6,208 nt of DNA from JAZLGI01 sp045616225 (GTDB lineage: Bacteria; Spirochaetota; Spirochaetia; Sphaerochaetales; Sphaerochaetaceae), in assembly GCA_045616225.1 (NCBI GenBank), contig JAZLGI010000073.1, forward strand, positions 1-6,208, read 5' to 3'. Made by a program: the position numbers and the translations under genes. This document shows, piece after piece, positions 1 through 6,059 of the stretch; position 1 is the stretch's first letter, and every line of letters starts with the position of its first letter. The notes beneath the pieces are model-generated. The model was not told where the DNA came from, ran no database searches, and saw only the letters and a list, made by a program, of their open reading frames with translations.

Positions 1-57
1 AACAAGACTTGAAGGTAGCATACCGTTATCTAAAAAAGAATAATCAAATTTTCTCAC
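1..57 (-). CDS. N-terminus of a probable Fic-family protein (partial, runs off the left edge)
   Basis: Only the first 19 codons are inside the window. The start is a GTG at 55-57, chosen because an AGAGG Shine-Dalgarno (complement of 65-69) sits seven bases upstream and a good promoter lies just beyond it. The peptide begins RKFDYSFLDNGMLPSSL. From memory, this resembles the opening of many Fic/DOC-family proteins (F-D-Y-S-F-L followed by L-P and a short hydrophobic stretch). Those proteins usually transfer AMP or a related group to target proteins through an HPFxxGNGR motif, which would lie outside the window. The reading frame and signals are visible; the family name is recognition from a short peptide only. 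Its position beyond the methyltransferase 3'-end relic suggests it belongs to the same accessory region as the two-gene cassette. Confidence 0.5.
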   Translation of the reverse strand, partial: MRKFDYSFLDNGMLPSSLV

Positions 58-81
58 AAACGAACCTCTGTTTCTGCATAT

Positions 82-110
82 ATAATATTAAATAATATGC
101 ATATTCTCAA
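82..110 (-). promoter_or_regulatory. Sigma-70-type promoter for the Fic-like gene
   Basis: On the minus strand a TTGAGA -35 box (105-110) and a TATTAT -10 box (82-87) are separated by exactly 17 bases. Transcription would start near position 75, leaving a short leader with the AGAGG ribosome site and the GTG start at 57. The surrounding DNA is very AT-rich, which raises the chance of a fortuitous match, but spacing and position fit the downstream gene. Confidence 0.5.
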
Positions 111-147
111 TAGATTAGGTAATTTTCTGCACATATTATTAACTTTA

Positions 148-180
148 TTATGCAGTAATCATAACGACCGTCTCAACGTG
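148..180 (-). pseudogene. Orphan 3' end of a (uracil-5) methyltransferase gene
   Basis: Read on the minus strand, this stretch encodes HVETVVMITA followed by two stop codons. The true methyltransferase in this window ends in HVETVVMM plus five more residues. Over the 23 bases 158-180 versus 2536-2558 the two match at 21 positions. The two differences are both silent third-position changes (CAC/CAT for His and GAG/GAA for Glu). The relic has no upstream methyltransferase body; the repeat block lies before it. A real coding 3' end, displaced when other DNA was inserted ahead of it, explains this better than a chance match. The bases just upstream (181-210) no longer read as FDFYPxTx, so the junction there has decayed or been rearranged. 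Confidence 0.7.
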
Positions 181-186
181 CCTTGA

Positions 187-205
187 GTTTGTAGAAATGA
201 TGTCA
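187..205 (+). repeat. Left copy of a perfect 19-base inverted repeat
   Basis: The sequence GTTTGTAGAAATGATGTCA occurs here on the plus strand and, without mismatch, on the minus strand at 2378-2396. The two copies point towards each other and enclose both cassette genes and their promoter. The repeat resembles the neighbouring FDFYPxT units (shared GTTTGT and TGTCA), so it is probably a diverged unit of the same series rather than an unrelated element end. Confidence 0.8.
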
Positions 206-216
206 TAAAAGAGTAA

Positions 217-331
217 GTCCGTTTGTGGGTAAATGTCAAAGATTCCCTGTCCGTATGTGGGTAAAAATCGAATTTTTTGCCGGTGCGAGGGTAGAAATCA
301 AAGAAAAGTTCGTTTGAGGATAAAAGTCAAA
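217..331 (-). repeat. Four degenerate units copying the FDFYPxTx segment of the methyltransferase 3' end
   Basis: Units lie at 308-331, 279-302, 249-272 and 217-240, at spacings of 29, 30 and 32 bases. Translated on the minus strand, each in its own frame, they give FDFYPQTN, FDFYPRTG, FDFYPHTD and FDIYPQTD. The intact methyltransferase has FDFYPGTS at 2559-2582. In the first three units every difference in the codons for F, D, F, Y, P and T is at the third base; the fourth adds one F-to-I change. The variable residues fall at the two positions that also vary in this protein family. The units are not one reading frame, because spacings of 29 and 32 break it. The first unit overlaps the stop codon of the 476-residue gene. 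They look like fragments of several different alleles of the same gene end. Confidence 0.75.
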
Positions 332-1757
332 GCATACTTGAGAACAAAGCATCTACATCTTCAATTTCTTTTTGCATTTTTTTGGATATCTCATTTTCAA
401 TGAACTCTTGTTTTATCCTAGCAATAAACCTTATGTCTGAAAAAAGATGAGTGACTGTATTTAACAAACTTCCAATATCAAGATTCTTGGCATTTCCCAT
501 AATCGCAGTATTGATAATTGTACTTGTTGAAGCAATTGAATTTGAAATCAATAATATCTTACGAGTTCTAACCTCAAACAAATCCTTGTCCTCATCTTCT
601 TTTCTGAATAAACCATGAACTAGGGAAATAATAATATCAAACAGTTTAGAAACCAAAAATGACACTTCAACTATTTTTGCATCTCTTGCAAAACATAATG
701 CATCATAATGTTCATTGTACAAATTGCTTGCAAAACTTTCATTTATCGTTGATAAAAACGGAACAGGCAATCCCATTTTAGTGAACTCATCTGATTTTAA
801 ATGCTGTGCCTGAGCGAAGATAGCAGCCGGCAAATTTAATTTATCAGCTTTTGCCATGTAATAGCTCTCTTTGAACATAGCTCCTACTGGTACTACTTCG
901 GGGGTTATAATCATTTTCTTTTTCTTGGAAATCGGATCCTGACGGATTACTTTGTTTGTTTGAAAATTATTAAATGTAATACAATCTGTTAAAATATTAG
1001 CCGTTCCGAAAAGCCAGCCCAGTATTGGATCATGTCCAAGAGTATACAATCTATGGGCTTTCCCTCCCATATTTATTCCCAAATCCTTTGACCCCGTGGT
1101 TATATCATAAGGAGGAGTCTGGTAAAGTATATTTATCCAGTACCCTGTTCCATGATTTTTAAGATGTTTATCTTTGTATTGGTCATTCGCACTTCTATGT
1201 GCCTTTTCAATAGAGGAATCATTATGATCCAAACGTTTTGCAGGATCAAAACTTTTTCCATAATCATGCTTTGACGCAATGTAGGGAAAAACAAGTGATT
1301 TTGTAACTTGCAATGCGGTTGCTATCGCAAGGAAAGATAAATCAACCTTATTAATGATACTTGTCTTCTTTGAAAACTGACTGTTGATGACATCAAGTTC
1401 TTTGAATGCTGTTTGAATCTCTGTGGGAGACATTATATCTTCAAGTGGCACAAGCCCTGGAGTATATTTATTTGCATCTTCAACGATATGTTCCCATGAT
1501 TCTAAAATAGGATGAATCTCTTTGGAAACACTTTTGTTCTGTAATACCTTTTCTGACACAGTTTCTACTTGTTTTGCATAACCCAAAGAACATAATATCT
1601 CTATGGAACCGTTGATATTCTTGTCAGTTTCGTTTCGTAATGTGTTAGTTTCAGAATCATGCAACAAAGCAATAGACTCATCTTGATTCATTTTGAGGAT
1701 TTTATTTACATCATTTTCGCCTTTTGAATACTTAAACCGACTCAAGACCTGCCTCAC
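327..1757 (-). CDS. Uncharacterised 476-residue protein, second gene of the cassette
   Basis: I do not recognise a named family. The protein has a polar, helical N-terminal region (1-135) and a hydrophobic segment at about 139-161. A Lys/His/Asp-rich stretch follows (163-203). The most conserved-looking block is HRLYTLGHDPILGWLFGTAN (235-254). A second compact block (308-335) contains LNLPAAIFAQAQHLKSDEF. Two further hydrophobic segments lie near 362-384 and 401-420, and the C-terminal tail is charged (446-470). No Walker motif, nuclease motif or secretion signal is visible. The GTG start overlaps the TGA of the upstream gene (GTGA, 1754-1757), indicating coupled translation; an internal ATG at residue 23 lacks a ribosome site and is less likely. 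I have an unverified impression of similar LGHDPxxG proteins in other bacteria beside small glycine-rich partners. Membrane association is inferred from the hydrophobic segments. A defence or toxin role is possible from context only. Confidence 0.8.
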   Translation of the reverse strand: MRQVLSRFKYSKGENDVNKILKMNQDESIALLHDSETNTLRNETDKNINGSIEILCSLGYAKQVETVSEKVLQNKSVSKEIHPILESWEHIVEDANKYTPGLVPLEDIMSPTEIQTAFKELDVINSQFSKKTSIINKVDLSFLAIATALQVTKSLVFPYIASKHDYGKSFDPAKRLDHNDSSIEKAHRSANDQYKDKHLKNHGTGYWINILYQTPPYDITTGSKDLGINMGGKAHRLYTLGHDPILGWLFGTANILTDCITFNNFQTNKVIRQDPISKKKKMIITPEVVPVGAMFKESYYMAKADKLNLPAAIFAQAQHLKSDEFTKMGLPVPFLSTINESFASNLYNEHYDALCFARDAKIVEVSFLVSKLFDIIISLVHGLFRKEDEDKDLFEVRTRKILLISNSIASTSTIINTAIMGNAKNLDIGSLLNTVTHLFSDIRFIARIKQEFIENEISKKMQKEIEDVDALFSSML

Positions 1758-2287
1758 ACACCCAAATCATGCTTTAAATCCCTTATCGCAGCTTGTAAAA
1801 GAATGTTCAAACTATTTAAGTAATCAATACGTTCTTTGTCTGCTTCTTTTTCATTTTTCAAAGCTTTTATGATTGCTGTCTGCTTTGCAATAGCATCTTT
1901 ATAAATCAATTCCTTAGTCTCTTTCAGTTTTTTGTTTTTATGATGTGAGGCTATGGCTACTGCCCCTCCGCCAAGAATAGCCACAGGAGCTGCAAGAACA
2001 AATACTCCGGCGGCCATCCCTCCTCCCACCAATGCGCCGGCAGTAGCCAGACCACTTGTTATTCCAGCAGCACTGAGTCCCACAACAGAGCCACCAAAAT
2101 ACAAACCTGCAAAACTACCTGCAGCACCTAATGTACCCGCTAAAGTTTCACCAATTGGAGAATCAGCAAGCTTTCTAGATTTTAGATTCAGAGCCTTATC
2201 GGCATCTTCAATTACCTTCTGAACATTTTTCAAAGATTCATGATTCTGAAAATTCATTTCTTTCTTGTTTTTTACATACTCACTCAT
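1754..2287 (-). CDS. Glycine-rich membrane/coiled-coil protein, first gene of the cassette
   Basis: This 177-residue protein has three parts. Residues 1-43 are a charged, helical N-terminus. Residues 44-114 form a long Gly/Ala-rich hydrophobic region with repeated small-residue spacing of glycine-zipper type (for example GTLGAAGSFAG and GALVGGGMAAG), likely to pack as two or three membrane-inserted helices. Residues 117-175 are a charged helix with coiled-coil character (KKLKETKELIYK ... LNSLNILLQAAIRDLK). There is no signal peptide. The ATG start is preceded by GGAG five bases upstream and by a strong promoter. The gene ends in a GTGA overlap with the 476-residue gene, so the two are probably made together and may form a complex. 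Glycine-zipper membrane proteins occur in pore formers, holin-like proteins and phage-defence partners; the sequence does not decide between these. Function unknown. Confidence 0.8.
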   Translation of the reverse strand: MSEYVKNKKEMNFQNHESLKNVQKVIEDADKALNLKSRKLADSPIGETLAGTLGAAGSFAGLYFGGSVVGLSAAGITSGLATAGALVGGGMAAGVFVLAAPVAILGGGAVAIASHHKNKKLKETKELIYKDAIAKQTAIIKALKNEKEADKERIDYLNSLNILLQAAIRDLKHDLGV

Positions 2288-2331
2288 ATTGGCTCCATTT
2301 TTACCGATTTGTATTATGCACTTAACGAAGT

Positions 2332-2360
2332 ACTATAACAAATTCAGTTCAAATTCACAA
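2332..2360 (-). promoter_or_regulatory. Strong sigma-70-type promoter driving the two-gene cassette
   Basis: On the minus strand a TTGTGA -35 box (2355-2360) and a TATAGT -10 box (2332-2337) are exactly 17 bases apart. A TG one base upstream of the -10 box makes it an extended -10 type. A run of nine A residues (2361-2369 on the complement) lies immediately upstream and could act as an UP-like element. Transcription would begin near 2325, giving a leader of about 37 bases before the ATG at 2287. The promoter lies just inside the right 19-base inverted repeat, so the cassette carries its own expression signal. Confidence 0.65.
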
Positions 2361-2377
2361 TTTTTTTTTGAGTGTAC

Positions 2378-2396
2378 TGACATCATTTCTACAAAC
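2378..2396 (-). repeat. Right copy of the perfect 19-base inverted repeat
   Basis: This is the exact inverted partner of 187-205. It sits nine bases upstream of the A-tract that precedes the cassette promoter. Together the two copies delimit about 2.2 kb containing both cassette genes and the FDFYPxTx units but no recombinase gene. Confidence 0.8.
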
Positions 2397-2416
2397 ACAG
2401 TACTGGATTAACGAAC

Positions 2417-2437
2417 TTTGACTTCTATCCACAAAGA
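2417..2437 (+). repeat. Inverted FDFYP unit on the right side of the cassette
   Basis: Read on the plus strand, this encodes FDFYPQR, opposite in direction to the methyltransferase gene and to the left units. It is preceded by AACGAAC (2410-2416), which also trails the first left unit. A weaker third element follows on the plus strand: CTACAA (2449-2454) and AAGGCAC (2464-2470), matching the order CTACAA then AAGGCAC found on the minus strand between 194 and 178. The right flank therefore looks like a degenerate inverted copy of the left repeat block. Confidence 0.6.
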
Positions 2438-2516
2438 GAAAATGTCTGCTACAAGTTTTCACTAAGGCACCATAATATTGAGTTAATTCTTTACTGTAAA
2501 AGAAATACGACTATGA

Positions 2517-3421
2517 TTAATTGCCTACTCTTGACATCATAACGACCGTTTCAACATGGCTTGTTCCGGGATAGAAGTCAAAGAGGCGGGCTTTTACAGG
2601 TTTAAAGCCAAGTTCATTGAGTCTTGTAATATCACGAAGCATTGTAGGAACATAACAGGAGACATAAATGATTTGTTTTGGATTCCAAGAAGCAAGTAGT
2701 GAAGGCACTTTCTTTTCAAGACCAACTCTTGGTGGGTCTATGATTACAGTATCTACCTTGCGCTTTTTTGGATTCCATTTTTCTACAGGGGAAGCAAAGA
2801 ACTCAGTATTCTTCAAATGCTGTTTTGCCAGAGAAAGACACTTTTTGTTAATCTCTACGGCAGTTACTTTGTATTTATCCTCAAGAAAGGCGCTGAAAGT
2901 CCCCACCCCGGCGTATAAGTCCATTACATACTGCCCTATGACATTTTCTGTCACATAATCCAATAACTTTGGTAAAAGCACCCTGTTGGACTGAAAAAAA
3001 CATCACCGGACACAGGAAGCTTTCTGTCTTTGACAGTTACCCAACCCATGTCAGACTCATAAACAACTTTCTTATCTGTTGAAATACATGAAAGCTGACC
3101 GTCTTCCAACTCCCAGGTATTAAGCTTGGGAGGATTTTTAAGAAATTCATTTAACTTGTCGTCAAGAATGGGACAATGCCTGATTACGACATTTGTATTT
3201 GATTTCTCTTCAAAGAAACAAAGCCCCTGATTTGTATATCTGAACCTTGCCCTGCTTCTGTAACCCGTTTGAGGTCCTGTAACAGGCTCTTCTATCTCAA
3301 TTTGAGAATTGATTGCTTTTATTCCCTTTTCAAAAAAACAGATTTTCTCTTCTATTGGAGTATAGGAACAACCACCACATTTTCCATAAAGAGGACAAAT
3401 TGTTCTGATATCTTCGCTCAT
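2517..3421 (-). pseudogene. Frameshifted Fe-S 23S rRNA-type (uracil-5) methyltransferase, RlmC/RlmD family
   Basis: The family transfers a methyl group from S-adenosylmethionine to C5 of a uracil in RNA. The zero frame (3421-2951) gives 156 residues, with [4Fe-4S] ligands C9, C15, C18 and C83. The remaining part, to 2517, is in the -1 frame. Joined at the T7 run, the product is 301 residues, with FFQSN (142-146), the SAM loop DLYAGVGTFS (168-177), DPPR (229-232), catalytic Cys256 in YVSC, and the general-base Glu291 in HVE. Nothing else is damaged, so the break is recent, a sequencing error, or bypassed by recoding. It lacks the N-terminal TRAM domain of RlmD, closer to RlmC; the cysteines argue against TrmA. 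The ATG overlaps the regulator's TGA (ATGA) and has no clear ribosome site, suggesting coupled translation. Its 3' end is the sequence copied in the downstream repeats. Confidence 0.85.
2993..2999 (-). other. U UUU UUC slippery heptamer at the methyltransferase frame break
   Basis: The minus strand carries G, seven T, then CAG. In the zero frame this reads GTT TTT TTC AGT and stops 13 codons later. A -1 slip on T TTT TTC makes CAG the next codon and yields VFFQSN, the conserved motif expected here. Eight T residues would give the same protein without slipping. A short TCCAA/TTGGA pairing downstream could form a weak hairpin. Whether slippage occurs cannot be told from sequence. Confidence 0.5.
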
Positions 3422-4755
3422 AGATTAAAACCGTATTCAGCAATCTTATTTATTAGGGTTCTTCTGGTTATGCCAAGTTCCTCTGCCGCCTTGGTTCTGT
3501 TTCCTTCCCAACGTCTCAAAGCCTTCTCAATAGCTATTTTCTCTATTTCAGACAAGGATAAACCTTCAACCGTTTTTTCGTTAGTATCTGAAGACTTATA
3601 CAGAGTTGAACCTTTAAGTTCAAGACAGTCATCTGTTATGATTTCTGTTTCAGAAAAAATCGCAGCCCTTTCCAAGATGTTCTCAAGCTCTCTGACATTT
3701 CCATAAAAACTGTGATTTTTTAATTTCTCAAGAGCCTGTGGTGTAAAACCTGTAAAATGACGACCCATGGAAGAATTAAGCTTGCGTAAGATACCCGAAC
3801 AAAGAAGAGGAATATCTTCTTTCCTTTCACGTAGAGGCGGCATTTCTATTCTTACAACATTGAGTCTGTAAAAGAGATCTTCTCTGAACTTTCCCTGTCT
3901 CACAAGTTCTTCCAGATTCTTGTTTGTTGCACAGATAATTCTTGCATTAATTGGCATTGGCTCTGTACCGCCAAGTCTGGTAATGCATTTTTCCTGAAGA
4001 ACTCTAAGAATCTTTACCTGCAAAACAAGAGGCATATCTCCAATTTCATCCAAAAAAAGAGTTCCGCCAAATGCTAACTCAAACATTCCGCTCTTTCTGC
4101 CTACAGCTCCGGTAAAGGCCCCTTTTTCATAACCAAAAAGCTCACTTTCAAGAAGGTTTTCAGGAACTCCTCCAATGTTGATAGGAACAAAAGGCCCATT
4201 ACACACAGAACTCTGTGCATGAATACTTCTGGCGGCAACTTCCTTTCCTGTTCCGCTTTCTCCATTTATAAGTACAGTTGAATTTGTAGGTGCAACTCTG
4301 GCAATCAAATCTTTTATCCTTAGCATAGGAGCAGTTTCTCCTATTAAACTGTATTCGGAGATTTGTCTGGAATCTGACTCTTTTATATTTCTGAGATTCT
4401 GAGCCTCAACGATAGATTTCAACTTAATGACAACTTCTTCAGGGTTAAATGGCTTAACAATATAATCCTGAGCTCCTGATTTCAGAGCCTCAACAGCATC
4501 TGTAATTTCTCCATGGGCACTTGCCATAATGACCGGCATTCTGAAACCTTCATTTCTTACCCATTTGATTAATTCAAGCCCATTCATACCAGGCATTTTT
4601 AAGTCTACCAGACAAGCATCAAAAGACTGTTCTCTCAACAATCTCTGGGCAGAGAATGCATTTTCTGCCCCTATAGCTTCCATGCTTTCAAGAGAAAGGT
4701 ACCTTGCCATAAGATCCCTGATATTCTTTTCATCATCAACAATCAGAATCTTCAT
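3418..4755 (-). CDS. Sigma-54-dependent NtrC-family response regulator
   Basis: This is a 445-residue transcription activator with the full three-domain layout. The receiver (about 1-118) has acidic pocket D7/D8, phospho-acceptor D51 and conserved K101 in KPF. The AAA+ domain (about 136-370) has Walker A GESGTGKE (165-172), the sigma-54 contact loop GAFTGA (212-217), Walker B with LFLDE (233-237) and the arginine-rich PPLRERKEDI segment. The C-terminal Fis-type helix-turn-helix is GNRTKAAEELGITRRTL (418-434). Length is normal for the family and no key residue is missing. It should open sigma-54 promoters after phosphorylation by the kinase encoded directly upstream. The ATG has a strong GGAGG site four bases upstream and overlaps the kinase stop as ATGA. 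It is followed by the methyltransferase with another ATGA overlap. Targets are unknown; no -24/-12 promoter was seen in the intergenic DNA of this window. Confidence 0.95.
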   Translation of the reverse strand: MKILIVDDEKNIRDLMARYLSLESMEAIGAENAFSAQRLLREQSFDACLVDLKMPGMNGLELIKWVRNEGFRMPVIMASAHGEITDAVEALKSGAQDYIVKPFNPEEVVIKLKSIVEAQNLRNIKESDSRQISEYSLIGETAPMLRIKDLIARVAPTNSTVLINGESGTGKEVAARSIHAQSSVCNGPFVPINIGGVPENLLESELFGYEKGAFTGAVGRKSGMFELAFGGTLFLDEIGDMPLVLQVKILRVLQEKCITRLGGTEPMPINARIICATNKNLEELVRQGKFREDLFYRLNVVRIEMPPLRERKEDIPLLCSGILRKLNSSMGRHFTGFTPQALEKLKNHSFYGNVRELENILERAAIFSETEIITDDCLELKGSTLYKSSDTNEKTVEGLSLSEIEKIAIEKALRRWEGNRTKAAEELGITRRTLINKIAEYGFNL

Positions 4756-6059
4756 TCTTCCTCCAAATGTCTCTTTAAAACAATTTCTGCAATTGTTCCA
4801 CCACCGTCACGAGACGAAATCTTTATTCTTCCGCCTTGAGCTTCTACAAATTGTTTTGTAATAGCAAGACCAATTCCGCTTCCGTGAATCTTTGTTGTAA
4901 AGAACGGATTATAGAGCTTCTTTTTTGCGTCTTCACTAAGACCGTCACCACGGTCCATGACCCTTATTCTTATGAGCTTTTTTCTTAATAAATTCATCTC
5001 AACAACAACTTGAGGGTCTCTGTCCGTACAACTTTCAGAAGCGTTCTTAATTAAGTTTTCTATGACAGATCTTGCCCTGTCTTTATCAAAAACAGTCCAT
5101 ACTTCGTCTAATTCATGGAAATCCAGTTTTATTGCTACTGAGAACAGTTTTGAAATATTTGTAATAAAAGAAACAAGTTCTATTTCTTCAGGATTGCCTA
5201 CAGGATTTTTCAAGAATTCGCTTACTCTGTTTGTAAGATTTGTAAGGCGTTCTATTTCATGGTCAAGAACATCCAAATCCTGAGAATAATCAGAAGGAAG
5301 TGTTTTTCTCATAAGCGCACTCTGGATTGTCATTGCAGAAAGAGGGTTTTTAATTTCATGCGTCAGTGTCCTTGCCGCATTTCCCAGATGTGCAAGATTC
5401 TTGTTTTTCTCGATTTCGCTTCTGAATTTTCTGTTGCTCTGGTAAATACTAATCACCAATAAAAACAACATGACTATCAAAAGAACGGCAAATAAGACAG
5501 AAAACCTTACTTTTACCATATTCTGAAAATAGTCCTGACCGTCAAACTTTACATAGACTATTTCCGGATAATCTGCAATTCTTTTGGCAAATCCGTTGCC
5601 TAGATTCATATTTCCGGTTTCAAAAACAATGTTTAGCCTGGAAAGCCTGAAATACTCTATTGTTCTGTCATTCTCATCAAAGACAAATAACCCAAGTGTA
5701 GAATCCTCTCCGTTCTGTTTGGCTTTTAAGAGCTTATCAATTGGCAAAACCTCCGGAGCATCACCAAGGCTTTGGTACACTCTTCCGCTTGTACTGTAAA
5801 TTGCAACCCCGTTTACACGCTCTTCTCTCATTGTCCTAAGAGCCTTATCTACACTGTCTCCCAGCGTCATATAGACAGTGTTAAAAGATTTCTCAGAGTC
5901 AAACTTTAATTCCAGCTGAATTTTTTCCTCAATATTGGAATATACAAGAGATACCAACACAAGAAGGAGAATAAAGGCAACGGCCAGGCCGATATAAACA
6001 AAGACCGGTTCATTGCCTTCAATTATTCTGTATTTTTTTGTACTTTTCTTATCATTCAT
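4752..6059 (-). CDS. Membrane sensor histidine kinase, NtrB-like partner of the response regulator
   Basis: This 435-residue kinase has two membrane segments (about 19-41 and 186-206) flanking an extracytoplasmic sensor region of about 145 residues with no motif I recognise. A short linker leads to the HisKA dimerisation domain with H234 in LTHEIKNPL. The HATPase domain follows: N box ENLIKNASES (334-343), G1 box DRGDGL (369-374), F box NPFFTTK (384-390) and G2 box GSGIGLAI (393-400). All boxes are intact, so it should autophosphorylate and pass phosphate to D51 of the next gene product. The HEIKNPL and NPFFTTK signatures are typical of kinases paired with NtrC-type regulators. The ATG lies inside the end of the permease gene (8-base overlap) without an obvious ribosome site, implying translational coupling. 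The permease neighbour suggests that the signal concerns the cell envelope or a transported compound; that is inference. Confidence 0.95.
   Translation of the reverse strand: MNDKKSTKKYRIIEGNEPVFVYIGLAVAFILLLVLVSLVYSNIEEKIQLELKFDSEKSFNTVYMTLGDSVDKALRTMREERVNGVAIYSTSGRVYQSLGDAPEVLPIDKLLKAKQNGEDSTLGLFVFDENDRTIEYFRLSRLNIVFETGNMNLGNGFAKRIADYPEIVYVKFDGQDYFQNMVKVRFSVLFAVLLIVMLFLLVISIYQSNRKFRSEIEKNKNLAHLGNAARTLTHEIKNPLSAMTIQSALMRKTLPSDYSQDLDVLDHEIERLTNLTNRVSEFLKNPVGNPEEIELVSFITNISKLFSVAIKLDFHELDEVWTVFDKDRARSVIENLIKNASESCTDRDPQVVVEMNLLRKKLIRIRVMDRGDGLSEDAKKKLYNPFFTTKIHGSGIGLAITKQFVEAQGGRIKISSRDGGGTIAEIVLKRHLEEE

Noticed and set aside
217..331. CRISPR array
   Set aside because: Units are imperfect, spacing is only 29-32 bases including the repeat itself, there are no unique spacers and no cas genes. 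The units translate to a known protein motif instead.
148..331. Integron attC recombination sites
   Set aside because: No clear paired RYYYAAC/GTTRRRY core sites or long imperfect palindrome, and no integrase gene in view. The similarity to a methyltransferase gene end explains the sequence better.
1953..2222. Plus-strand open frame rich in Pro and Ala, opposite the 177-residue gene
   Set aside because: It is the antisense image of the Gly/Ala-rich membrane region and has no ribosome site or promoter of its own. The same applies to the other plus-strand frames over the methyltransferase, regulator and kinase genes.
2361..2369. T-run read as a plus-strand terminator
   Set aside because: No plus-strand gene leads into it and there is no preceding GC-rich stem. 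It fits better as an A-tract upstream of the minus-strand promoter.
187..2396. Insertion sequence with terminal inverted repeats
   Set aside because: Neither enclosed protein shows a transposase motif, and no target-site duplication is visible outside the 19-base repeats. A non-autonomous element cannot be excluded.
2487..2504. Terminator hairpin after the methyltransferase (TTCTTT/AAAGAA arms, six-base loop)
   Set aside because: The stem is only six mostly A-T pairs and no T-run follows in the direction of transcription, so it is too weak to call.
2517..3421. Two separate genes, one for each half of the methyltransferase
   Set aside because: The halves overlap by 31 bases in different frames, the second has no ribosome site, and joining them at the T-run recreates a single conserved domain exactly.
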